Positions 36,808-46,975 of a stretch of DNA of 64,000 nt are shown here, piece by piece. Position 1 is the first letter of the stretch. Each line of letters begins with the position of its first letter. The notes beneath the pieces were generated by a model. It had not been told where the DNA came from and did not search any database. It saw nothing but the letters and a program-made list of their open reading frames with translations. The stretch comes from Rutstroemia sp. NJR-2017a BVV2 (lineage: Eukaryota; Ascomycota; Leotiomycetes; Helotiales; Rutstroemiaceae). A program made the translations under genes and the position numbers. The stretch spans positions 1,612,001-1,676,000 of the forward strand of contig NJPS01000046.1 in NCBI GenBank assembly GCA_002946415.1, in the 5' to 3' direction.

Positions 36808-37415
36808 CATAAACGCCCGCCGCCTCCCCCCCTCAAAAAAAGAACCTGGGCGTCGGATTCCAGGCCAGAACGAAATTTGCCTGTTTCGGATAAATGAAGA
36901 AAGCCAATGCGGCCATGTTATTCCCCTGAAGCCTCGGCTAGCACTCCATTCGGAATGCGGGGAGCGGAGATGAGCAGTTAGTCGATAATTCCGGGTCAGG
37001 CCTTAAGAATAAAGTGCTTGCATGGTGAAAGGAAAAAATGTCTGGTCGGAGTAAGAAACCATTGGCCCAAGTCCAGATCTCGTCTATCGGATCAGTGTGG
37101 AGAGCGTTTTGCTTCTTGGCAGGCCCTGAGGGCCGGTATGCTTAATGGTACGTTCAACCTTTGCGTCTGAATGGACAGACGCAGCGGTCCGCTTCCATCC
37201 GATAGATGCATTATTGTTTCTTCATGCATATGGAAAACTTGCCACTGGTACGGGTAATATCAATACCCCGCATTTCAAATTGGAGAGTCGAAGCCGCACA
37301 GATCTTCGGCACGGATAATCTATCCTGACGTCCTCCATCCTCTGATTCTTGGAACGTGTCTACCAATCGGCATTTCCCTCCGAGAAAGCGGTATCAAGGG
37401 TCGGTCTGCGTTGCA

Positions 37416-37422
37416 TTTAGCC
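37416..37422 (-). promoter_or_regulatory. Candidate XlnR/Xyr1 site (GGCTAAA)
   Basis: Exact GGCTAAA on the minus strand about 790 bases upstream of the xylanase start. The motif is the known xylanase-activator consensus, but a single 7-mer could be chance. Confidence 0.3.
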
Positions 37423-37689
37423 GGTTTCCATGGATGTGGTGAGTAACGCGCGTACATGCTCACATCTGACAGTCTTCCTCTTGGCCGGTTGATTTAATAG
37501 CATGCTAGTGCTCGACGCGCGAAGAAACTAGGACTTCAGCCGCCAAGGTCTTCAGCTGCGAAAGTCTACATGTGTTTTTTGTCGCGCATAGTCACTCACC
37601 AGTACGTAAACAACCTAATCTCCGTGCCCAAGTTCTGTGGCAACGACGGCTTGCTTTCTTGTACATAATGGTTATGAGACACTCCAGAT

Positions 37690-38277
37690 CGGCCACTTCA
37701 GCGGCAGATTCTGGTGGATAACTCTGGAGTTTGCCACAGCGAAGGCACTATTCCAGATGCCATTACCGCCAGACCGACGGCTGCAAGCTTTCCCGCTGCG
37801 ATTAACGTCCCCAAGTTCGATATTCTTGGTTCCTCTATGGGCGGCACGATTGCACAATAGATCATCATGGAGTTCTTCGAAGCGGTGAATAAGTCTCTTT
37901 GAGCGGAGAAGCGTTCCCACTACGGACCAGCCATTGACCAAATCGACCCAAGTACTAGCACCGGTTTAGGGATGAGTTTGATTCTCAACCTACGAAGACA
38001 TACACGCTCTGGTTCTTTTCTCTTCCATCAAGCAGGAACAGGTTGGTAGGCATTTTGTGGTGTAGCCCAGTCTACGCAATGTCCAGGTTACGAACGGAAA
38101 GGATTCCTTCTTAGAACCGGTGTCGATGCCCAGTCGATCGCCATCACCAGTCTTGCTTCGGTTCCCCAGGTATACGCTCGACTGGGTAATATCGCTGCAC
38201 CGGTGTTGGTGAGTTACGAAAAGCACATATTTACGGGAACTTATTGGAAAGCAAGTATGCAAGCATTCATCGAATAA
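37690..38277 (+). pseudogene. Alpha/beta hydrolase relic
   Basis: One plus-strand frame reads as an alpha/beta hydrolase: ILVDNSGVCHSEG (strand and turn before the oxyanion region), VPKFDILGSSMGGTIAQ (nucleophile elbow G-S-S-M-G), and late YARLGNIAAPVLVSY (strand before the acidic residue). The same frame holds TAG at 37858, TGA at 37900 and TAG at 38047 before the final TAA at 38275. No start codon or N-terminal domain could be placed. The frame is kept without net indels despite three stops. Introns hiding the stops are not obvious, so I call it a pseudogene. Confidence 0.7.
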
Positions 38278-38314
38278 CACTTAGCTTCCGATGTTACGCG
38301 ACGGGGTTGACTGA

Positions 38315-38575
38315 AATGCCAGCAAGGCAGCAGTCAAAAGCCTCAGTGAACAATTGCGCGAGGGTTCTATCTACACACTTTGCAAAGATGCGATCGAGCC
38401 GACGCCGAGCCGTGAAGTCCTTCACAGAATCGATACGGATGTCAATTCATACACTGCCGTGGTTGCGAAGAATGCACCAAAGTCGAAATCCCATGACGAA
38501 CTTATCGGCTGGGACAAGCTCGTTCCGGATCTGACTCGCTGCTACATTCTCCTGGCATACGGTCTGGGTGGGTAA
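38315..38575 (+). pseudogene. Short-chain dehydrogenase C-terminal relic
   Basis: Open plus-strand fragment starting right after a TGA. It begins NASKAAVKSLSEQLREG, the active-site helix of SDR enzymes with the catalytic Lys of (Y)xxxK, and continues with IDTDVNSYTAVVAK and a hydrophobic end (YILLAYGLGG). This resembles the C-terminal part of Ayr1-type (acyl-dihydroxyacetone-phosphate reductase-like) SDRs. The catalytic Tyr position and everything before it are lost, and the segment after SEQLR that normally reads LxPFGV is deleted. It sits directly behind the hydrolase relic on the same strand. Confidence 0.65.
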
Positions 38576-39728
38576 TGCGTATGTATTTCTACCAACTGAA
38601 TTAGGATCCCGTATTCAAAGGGTGATTTAAACTTATAGAGGTTGCGAAGAGAATGCGAGAGCAGGGGAACGGACAGAGATATCAGAAATGGCTATGTTTC
38701 CTTCGTACAACCTTCACGCTGCTGGTTTATGTTTTCTGTGGACCCGACGTGAGGCGCATGACCACGAGATAAGCAACCATTGTGCTGTTTGTAGTACGAT
38801 GGACGATCTCTTCATGTTTATGGCGCTCACTTTACTGAATGGTATTTGCATGAACACGATAGTATTGAGGAAGAAAGATATAAGATATATCTTGTACGTT
38901 GTGGTACCAGTAACTTATCAATTAACTACACTACTAACTAGAATCTTACCATACTTTATCACGTATATACAGACACCATTTCAGCATTCACAGCGGTAGC
39001 AGGAGTCTCTCTGCCAATTTCCAACGGCATCTCTGCACGCCATCGACCTACAGAAGGACCTTACTGGCCTACACAATCAGCCAGCCACTCCTGAGTTCCA
39101 ACATTCCATGAATCCATCAACGAGGTTTTCTTCGGCAACGGTCAGTAAACACAGACCGTATGTCTTTCCCACCGAAGACCATGTCGCATAGAACCCATTC
39201 ATCCGAGCGGCCAGATAGCAGCCATAAACGCGCTGCTTTTTCGGGGTGGCAAAGTCACTTTCTGTCACATTATCTGTGACAGCCTGTTTGCCGTGGTCCA
39301 CGTGAAGGTTGAGGAGCTTGCTGTGTCGTTCTGGAGTAGCTAAGTCAGATAGTTAAGAGGTAACTAGGATCTGTTGGTGGTAAAATCCAAAGAAGTAGAT
39401 ACAAGAAACCTCAACTTTGAGGGTGATTCCTTGCTGAACCAAACCATCGTCGAATCATTCTCAAGTTTCTTTCGTTTACCAGCCTCGATGTTAGACGGGG
39501 TAGCTCTAAAGTAAAGAACACTTACACCAAGATCGCGAGCTCGAGCTTCTAGCTCCGAGAGCAGAATTAAGAACAAACAACTCCCAATTGCGTCCGGACC
39601 AAATCTTCAATTAAATCTCGTGAAAAAGATATTGAGAAAGAGGAACAATGTTCCAGAAATTAGATCCCAGCTTTACGTCATATAATGCCGCTCTCCCGCC
39701 TCACGGTGGGAATTTTCCGTGTCGCATT
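38576..39728. other. Intergenic, no supported gene
   Basis: Short frames only. Minus-strand frames at 39077-39301 and 39364-39576 look protein-like in places but match nothing I know and lack starts or splice partners. They may be further relics. Confidence 0.45.
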
Positions 39729-40078
39729 TTAGCCCTTGCGCATCTTCAATTCGAAGTCTTTGATAATCTTCGCGGCATCGGCGCTGCTTTTCGCGGCAGT
39801 GATCGGCTCCCTGAAAGCCAAGGGTGGCCGGGTATTGTCGCATGCAAACCGCGTCAAGGTCTCTGCCGGAGGGTGCAGCAAGCGAGAACGACGGGCCGTT
39901 GAAGAAGCCGATTCCGAGTAGGTGTTGCCGGATCTGTGAAATGGTTATTGGTATGCGAACGAACCAATGATACCTGACGCCTGCGAGGCAAGCGGATATG
40001 ACGAATGAAATGCTTGTAGAGATCGTACCTTTGCGATCCGTGATAGCCTTGCAGTGAGGATGACATGGATTGAGGCAT
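39729..40078 (-). CDS. Small spliced protein, 84 aa
   Basis: Two exons: 40029-40078 codes MPQSMSSSLQGYHGSQ plus two bases, and 39729-39933 codes the rest. The intron has GTACGA and TTTCACAG ends and keeps frame. The product is Ser/Thr/Arg-rich at first (SASSTARRSRLL), then has a short ordered-looking segment with PPLAFREPITAA and ends in an amphipathic helix (ADAAKIIKDFELKMRKG). No signal peptide. No family recognised. Support is the clean intron, ATG context and helix-like end; no homology is claimed. Confidence 0.5.
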
Positions 40079-41282
40079 TTTTGTCTGTGATTGGGATGTT
40101 TGTTTGGCTAGGTTCGAGGTGTAAGGCTGGAGTAGGTGGGTGGGGCAAGGGTAGGCAGGTCTTGATCGAATCAATCGTGAGTCACACAAGAATTTGAACT
40201 GGAGCTCTTGCAACGGTACGGTATGTAGACGAAGTGAAACAATCTCTACAGAGAGGGGGGAGGAAGCGATACATATAGACAGCTGTTTGGGCAATGAGGG
40301 ACTTGGCTGCTGCCCATACAAGAACTCTTTTGGAAGACTCATACACCTAGCGACTGTTCGTAGGAGCAAGTCGGAAGGGCCTGCCGTGCGTCGCCTTGTT
40401 CTATCAACTCCGTGGGGGTGATGCGGTTGCTGGCCCCATGGTTATTTTGAGCGATTAATGGGGTTAGCCAGCCAGCAACACAGCCATTGGTTATCCGGGC
40501 ATTGCGTCGCCGTATGAAAGAACCAACGAAGCGAAAAACTTCGTAATTCGGACCTGGGACGTCTGTATTAGGCTTCGGTGTCTATTTGTGTACTTGAGCT
40601 TCATCTGCAGCGTCGTGATTTGATTCGCAAACATTGCGAGCACTCGGGATCTCGTGCGAAGGGGTTGGGCTCGGGCTCCGCGGTCTAGAACCTGTCAGGG
40701 AATTTCTTATGCAGATCCCCGCGAACCCTGACGTCGTGGAAGTGTGACCATGTCACCTCCTCGCTCCTGCAACCCGCGCAAAAGGACGATTCGTTGACGG
40801 CATTGGCTTGTAGCACAAAACCCTCAGTTCCTAGATATGCCTTGCAGCCTGCCTGCAATAAAGACCAGTCTGGATGTGTATGACAGTCGTCGGCGACGTC
40901 GACGATAGAAGAGTCTAGACCACAGTCAAGTTTCTATACGTTGTGATAGGCTGGCGTAAATGGTTCTCTTGTCACTGCAATGCAATGCAGTAAGGTGCAT
41001 TGCTTGCTGCATTAAGTCAAGTAAAAGCGCCATCGATTGCCATGAAGCAATGCAAATGTACACAGCCACAGCTTACTTAGGTAAGCATACTTGGTTGGAT
41101 GGGATTGGATTACTAACACTAGAAAGCTGACCGGCAAATGAGTAAATTAAGTACGTGAATTAGACAACCCTCGAGCCCAAACGCCAACCATAAAACTAAT
41201 GTACAGATCATAAGTTATCCGTCATATCCATCATATCATCCAATCCAATCCAATGAACCCATGCGGCTCATCCCATGACCAA
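40079..41282. other. Intergenic, no gene seen
   Basis: About 1.2 kb; probable promoter of the small gene and 3' flank of the disordered protein. Contains repeated TGCAATGCA-type motifs near 40975-41055. Confidence 0.55.
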
Positions 41283-42425
41283 TCATGGAATAGCAACACT
41301 CTTCTTAGTGTTCTTCCCGCGCTGAACAGGCTTCTGCTTTGCCTCTTGCTTCAAGGCAGGAGCCGGCTTTTTCCATTCTGGTTTGTCCTCTTTCTCTTTT
41401 TCCCTTTCGTCTTCAGACGAAAAGACTTCTTCCACTTCGTATCCATCGGTATCATCATCATCATCGGCAGTTTCGGACTCGTCACTGCTCTCTTGAATCT
41501 TGGCTGCCTTTGGCTTCTTCTTCGTTCCCTGCTTTCCTTTCTGTTTCGTGGTAGGCGATGTTGTGGCAGCCTTCTTGCCGCTAGTAGTACTCTTCGGTTT
41601 GGACTTCTCGACTTTTGGTACTTTGGTTACAGAGCTCTTCTTCTTCGGCTTCTCGTCTACTTCTTCTTCGTCTCCGTCCTCCTCTTCTTCCTCGTCGGCG
41701 TCGTCCTCCTCCTCTTCCTCACTCGAATACTCTCCACTAGTGTACTCCTCACTATCATCAGTATACTCATCACTGTCGGTATACTCCTCACTATCCTCCT
41801 CGTTGTCGTCCTCCTCTTCCTCCTCCTCATCGTCCACCTCCTTTATGATCCTTCCCCTCCCACGGCTCTGAAGCGCATCATTCGCAATCTTCGCCATCAA
41901 ACCATTAAGGCTTGTACCCCCAATCACCGGCGAACTCTTCGTAAAGGTTTTACTCTTCTCCCACCCATTCGGGCCATATCCTGGACTCCCGTCCAAGACA
42001 TTCTTGCTCTCATCCGTCGTCATTCCCAGAATAGTGCCTCTCTTCTTCCGTCCGCTTTTGCTTCCGCTCTCCCCAAGCTTGCTCTCATCCGTTGTCATTC
42101 CCAAAATGGTACCTCTCTTCTTCCGTCCACTTTTGCTACCACTCTCCACAGGCTTCACAGTTGGGCCTTGCACCTGCTTCCACCCCCTTCCTTTTCCGTT
42201 TTTCTCGTACACACTTCCGTCTTCCAAGATCCTCCTCCCCATTCCATCCCATCTCTTGATTTCTTCAACTATTGGTCCGCCATTCTTCTGCGTACGACGG
42301 GTGTAGGTAGTTCCGTCCTTGTTTTTAATTGTTTGATAAGAACCAGATCGGTTCCAATCACTGTCTCCAAAAGAGGTGTTGGAAGAGAGGTCGTATGAGG
42401 CAGAGGCATTCAACGTGAAAGGCAT
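41283..42425 (-). CDS. Charged disordered protein, 380 aa
   Basis: Single-exon frame from MPFTLNASASYDL to KKSVAIP. The N-terminal 80 residues look ordered, with a short block of Gly, Tyr and Thr (TYTRRTQKNGG, KRWDGMGRRILEDGS). Two copies of a 25-residue Lys/Arg/Gly unit with GRKKRGTILGMTTDESK follow. The middle (about residues 195-265) is a long Glu/Asp run broken by Ser/Tyr (SEEYTDSDEYTDD), and the tail is Lys/Pro/Thr-rich, like a nuclear or chromatin protein. No domain is recognised; nuclear location is a guess from the basic clusters. Confidence 0.75.
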   Translation of the reverse strand: MPFTLNASASYDLSSNTSFGDSDWNRSGSYQTIKNKDGTTYTRRTQKNGGPIVEEIKRWDGMGRRILEDGSVYEKNGKGRGWKQVQGPTVKPVESGSKSGRKKRGTILGMTTDESKLGESGSKSGRKKRGTILGMTTDESKNVLDGSPGYGPNGWEKSKTFTKSSPVIGGTSLNGLMAKIANDALQSRGRGRIIKEVDDEEEEEEDDNEEDSEEYTDSDEYTDDSEEYTSGEYSSEEEEEDDADEEEEEDGDEEEVDEKPKKKSSVTKVPKVEKSKPKSTTSGKKAATTSPTTKQKGKQGTKKKPKAAKIQESSDESETADDDDDTDGYEVEEVFSSEDEREKEKEDKPEWKKPAPALKQEAKQKPVQRGKNTKKSVAIP

Positions 42426-43102
42426 GATGTGGAAATGCGCTTTGTTGTATTTTGTTTAAGTCGAACTCACTGATCAATTTAATTATTTTTGCTTAGGACT
42501 TGTTCGAAATGAAGAGGGGGCTACACCTCTTGAAGTATGCATTAATTGTGCACCAAAACAGGTCTTGCAAGTGCTCGAGGTGGGGAGCGGCTATGTGACG
42601 TCATATTGTAATCGTGGGCTGATATGACTTCACGTGTGATAAGGTTCCCTGGACGAGCCTGGATTATGCCATGCTTACCATCTGATGCTTGAGCCTTGCT
42701 CTGCTCTGCTTTGCATTTAATTTCCCTGTATATTAGGGTGGGCTATTTCTGGAAGTATACCTGTCAAAATCTAGTCCCGGACACTACCGTTTCTGACCGA
42801 GGTACTCTATGTATTTGGTAGCGTAATCGACAGAATAAGGTGCAGGTTTGAGCGGAAAAGTGTGGGGTATATAGGTAGTAAGAGATCTCCTGTGCGATCT
42901 TTGCAATGCTTAATATAGACCAAAATTTATTGGCAAACGCACTCCAAACTTCCCTGTTAGCATTGAAGAAAGAAGAGTCCAACTAGGCGACTGCAATAGA
43001 TAGTTGAGGTTGTCTTCATACCGTTCGATCTAGGGGTATATTACAATACGCTATCTTACAAATGAACTACATGAGATCTCCTCGGCCATCGCAATCAAGT
43101 CG
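42426..43102. other. Intergenic, no gene seen
   Basis: About 680 bases between two minus-strand genes. Nothing beyond short open frames. Confidence 0.6.
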
Positions 43103-44955
43103 TCATGTCTCGATAGGTAACGGAGGGAATAACGAATCCCACGCGCATTTCCCCAGAGGTGCCTGTGCGTCCCCATATGAATCGTCTGCGCCGAGAGTAG
43201 CATATGTGTATGTGCGACGGAGGGGAGAAACTCCCAACATATCGAGCAATAGTGCTGCCTTATCTGGCATGAATGGCTGAAGAAGAATCCCTACCATGCG
43301 AACAGCTTCAGCAGTATCGTAAATTGTTCTTACGAGCGCAACTTCATCTGCCGGTGAACTGGATCTTGCGAGTTCCCACGGCTTCTGAAGCGATAGGTAT
43401 TTATTCGTCTAGGGCTACTGTCAGTTCCTTGGTGGGCAAATAAAAACGTGATCGAAATCTCTTACCTCAGATACGACGCTCATGATAGTCATCAAGGCTT
43501 CATTAGAGCGAAGTTTGTCCATATGGTGACTCACTTCCTCTCGGAGAGATGTCAAGAGCTCGAAAATACTCTTTGAAGATTCGTCTGGGCGAACCATATC
43601 ATTGCCCTGGGCACGCTCTACGCATGACTTGACGCTCCAAATTTTTGGCCGTGTTAGTCGACTGACCAGATTGCCTAGGCCTCCCTTAAGATCCTTCTTG
43701 TACCTCTCCACTATGTATTTATTACCGTAGTCCGAGTCGTCTCTCAATCTACCTTCATGGATGAGGTAATATCGCATGGTATCAAGTCCCCATCGATCAA
43801 GAGCGAAGAATGGATCGACCACATTTCCTATTGATTTGGACATCTTTTGGTTGTCCATGGTCCAGTGCGCATGAGTCAATATTTGTTTGGGGGGCTGTAA
43901 GTCTAGCGCGAGGAGGAACGCAGGCCAGTAAATGCAATGAAATCGAACAATATCTTTCCCAATGACCTGAACATCTGCTGGCCAACCTCCAACGGTTTCA
44001 CTGCCCGGTGTCCATGGATAACCGGCTTTGGTGATATAGTTTATTAGTGCATCGAGCCAAACATAAATGGTTTGAGTGTCGTCGTCTGGAACAGGAATAC
44101 CCCAGCTCAGCCGAGAGGAAGGACGGGAGATGGATAGATCCTCCAGACCATTGGATACTTGTTGGACGACTTCCTTATGACGACTCACCGGTACAACGAA
44201 ATCTGGGTTCTTCTCATAGAACTCAAGGAGGTGGTCTTTGAGGGCCGAGAGTCGGAAATGGTAATTTGATTCAGATGTCCATTCAACCTCTTTCCCAGTT
44301 TCTTGCGAAGCCATGAATGTTCTGCCAGTAAACGGGTCGAGCCGCTTCTCGATTGCCGACACCGGATAGAACGTCTCATCGCTCACGCAGTACCAACCCT
44401 CATGCTTAGATTCGTAGATGTATTCTCGCTCCTTCAGCATATGCCAAAAGTATTGTACTGCATCTTTGTGATCTTCGTCTGTTGTTCGCACGAAGTGATC
44501 GTTCAGGAGCCCTGTCCGACGCGCCAATTCCTTAAATATCGCCGCCCCTGTGTCGCAGAATTCCCTTGGTGGTATATTCGCCTTTTCCGCTGCTCGTTGG
44601 ATTTTCATGCCGTGTTCATCCGTCCCTGTGCACAAGATTGCCTTTTCGCCTTTGAGAAGTTGCCATCGCTTGAGCACGTCCGCAAGAACCATAGTATATA
44701 AGTGACCAACATGAGGCGCTATCCAGGAAGGTCAATTGAGAGCACCTTTGAATAACAGGTTGGTCCAGACCCACCAGCGTTCACGTAGAAAATGGGCGTG
44801 GTTATATAGTATGGCTTTTTTGGTGTCGCGGAGCTCGAAAGGCTAGCTCTGGGTTGAGCTCTTGCACGACAGGAACCACACACCCAGCCATTGGTCCATG
44901 ATGCATTGCTCCGGGCCCGTAAAGACCTGAGAAGTAACGAACTTCTATTATACAT
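43103..44955 (-). CDS. msm1: Mitochondrial methionyl-tRNA synthetase
   Basis: 579-aa class I aminoacyl-tRNA synthetase in three exons (44775-44955, 43466-44718, 43103-43408). It charges mitochondrial tRNA-Met. Residues 1-45 are Arg/Ser-rich with no acidic residues (SLLLRSLRARSNASW), a clear presequence. ATP-site motifs are PHVGHLY (HIGH class, assembled across intron 1, residues 62-68) and KMSKS (residues 352-356). TGTDEHGMKIQ and YVWLDALINY are MetRS-specific. The zinc-knuckle insert of cytosolic MetRS is absent, as expected for the mitochondrial form. The start is 228 bases from the divergent NTF2-like gene, suggesting a shared promoter. Confidence 0.95.
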
Positions 44956-45182
44956 CAGGACAGAAGGTGTTGACGAAGCTGTGTACCTGCAAAAGAAACC
45001 TCGAAGCTCTCGGTCCCCCGCCTTTTGGATCAAAGTTAGCGGGAATTTTCGACCAATGAAATTGCCAGCGCATTTTATTCTGCCGCAAGTGCGGCGAACA
45101 GCACGTCAAATAGGAACAAAGAGTGATCCTCTCTACTAAGTTCCTGCTTCAATCAAGACAGCTGCAGTAAACTTTGGACATC

Positions 45183-45757
45183 ATGAATGAACCTACAGAA
45201 GAAACCCAAGCTGATGTGGCTGCTAAAGGTATGACCAGATAACTGCTTTCCCCACTTTGTGAACAATTTCTAACCCGATATTAGCTGCGGATGTCTTCGT
45301 CGAGAGCTTCTATGATGCTCTGAACAGTCCTAGTGGCCGATCGAGATTGACCTCCTTTTACATCAAACCCTCAGCTCTTGCTCCAGCGGAAGCAACTATC
45401 ACACTCAATGGAAACATCATACCGACCCCTGCTGCACTCCAAGAAATGTTCGAGAAGAAAATAGAGAAAACGGCATACGATGCGCAAAGCTACGATGCCC
45501 ATGTTATCAATACAAATTACAATATCGGGGTTGAGGAAGGGAAGCTCGGCAGAGAAAGGGACGGTAGTAAGATGAGTATTGTGGTTATAGTGAATGGAGC
45601 AGTCAAGTATACTTCGAAGAACGGGGATGAGGGCGATGAGCGGGCGTTTGTGGAGAACTTCGTATTGGTGCCGAATATGGAGGCGAGGAATCCGAAGGCT
45701 CCGAAAGGTATTAGGAAGTGGTTGATTCAGAGTCAGATATTTCGACTGGTGGTATGA
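45183..45757 (+). CDS. NTF2-like mRNA export factor (Mtr2/Nxt1-type)
   Basis: 172-aa protein in two exons (45183-45228, 45285-45757). The NTF2 fold is visible: a helix with FVESFYDALNS, then TSFYIKPSALA, an ITLNGN strand, a conical helix (AALQEMFEKKI), and long strands including SIVVIVNGAVKY and FVENFVLVPN. It ends QSQIFRLVV, the typical last strand. In fungi a small NTF2-like partner (Mtr2) pairs with Mex67 to carry mRNA through nuclear pores; the size and the KWLIQSQ(x)FR end fit this better than NTF2 itself (about 125 aa). Assignment to Mtr2 rather than another NTF2-like protein is inference. Confidence 0.82.
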
Positions 45758-46975
45758 AAAGAGATATCCAACCGCGAACACTTTGCAGGACGAATGTTAC
45801 CTTTGGGCTCCGAGTCTCGAGAAATCTGGCGTTTAGCAGGCATACAGGACGCATATCCTTACCTTCCAAGGCATATTCATGTCAAGAAGGATCCAGCTCA
45901 TTTGGACGGGATAGGGCTGAGCAGTGCTGAGGTGGAAGCAGCTTCAAGATGAAATGGACCTCCGGAGGAAAGCAGGCAAATCTGTGGTAGAGGACCATCA
46001 GATTGAATCGTTAAAACACATTCCAAGGATTTCTTGTTCGTTGTCCTCATTTTGCCATTTCTCTATCCGAAGTTTTCTTGACACGGGTATTCATATTTGC
46101 TAGAGAAGCAGGATGCACTCGGCCTAGTTTATGTGGTGACATTCACGACTTCAAGGAGGTCCCTCTGTCTATTAGAAATCGGCCTTGTTCCAGAAACCAC
46201 AGCTTAGGTAGAGTGAGCTTGTTTACATTACGACTTGAGGCCGAGAATTCTATGAACGATTCGGTAACGATGTGGCTATACCATCAATCTTTCTATCAGA
46301 GATAGTCTTAGGAAATCAAAGTCGTTACCTTGTTGTCTAAAAGTTGGTAAATCTATTGATGGGTCGACTATACCTATCTAGCTCATTCCTCAATTCACTT
46401 TTCAAGTCAGCAAGGTCTTTTCCCAATCAAGACTTTTAAACCTTCCTCTCTTCCTCTTCTTCACCTCTCTTCTTTTCGTCTTTCTTTCCTCCTCCAAACC
46501 ATAATCGTTTCCGATCTTACAACTGCCAATTCCTCCTTGCTAAATTTTCTTTCATTTGCCTGGAGCTCAGTACTCGTACAGACACCCACCATTTCTTTAG
46601 TCTTTAGCTGTGAAGCCCCGTTTCCCGTTCTTATACCTGAGGTATGATACTTTTCACTATCTCTACACCTACGGTATGCCAGTTTTTGGACTACCTTGAG
46701 CCTCTTCACACGAGATTCTAAGCTGCGATCCGCTTCTAGATCATTGTATTATCGATTGAAGAGTGCGCTGTGATCCATGAATTCGGAGCACTCACTGGTG
46801 TTATAAATATCATCCCGCAATTATTCAAAGTTTGCCCACTTGATTTACTTCGATCTAGCTGCATACTGACGTATCGAGAACTCGGTTCAGACAACAGACT
46901 CGAACCAATTCTTCCAAAGTGGTCGATTCAAAACCAACTTCACCAGAGTTGCTCGATACTGCCACTGTTACAAGG
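45758..46975. other. Intergenic, pyrimidine-rich promoter
   Basis: No gene seen. A long T/C tract around 46402-46500 on the plus strand, typical of fungal core promoters, precedes the next gene by about 480 bases. Confidence 0.55.

Noticed and set aside
39736..39921. Plus-strand 60-aa frame with a hydrophobic segment
   Set aside because: Starts at TTG rather than ATG and overlaps exon 2 of the better supported minus-strand 84-aa gene.
41253..42398. 381-aa plus-strand open frame rich in Leu/Phe/Ser
   Set aside because: It is the complement of the acidic/basic minus-strand gene; GAA/GAG/GAT-rich codons read as TTC/CTC/ATC on the other strand. No independent start context or family.
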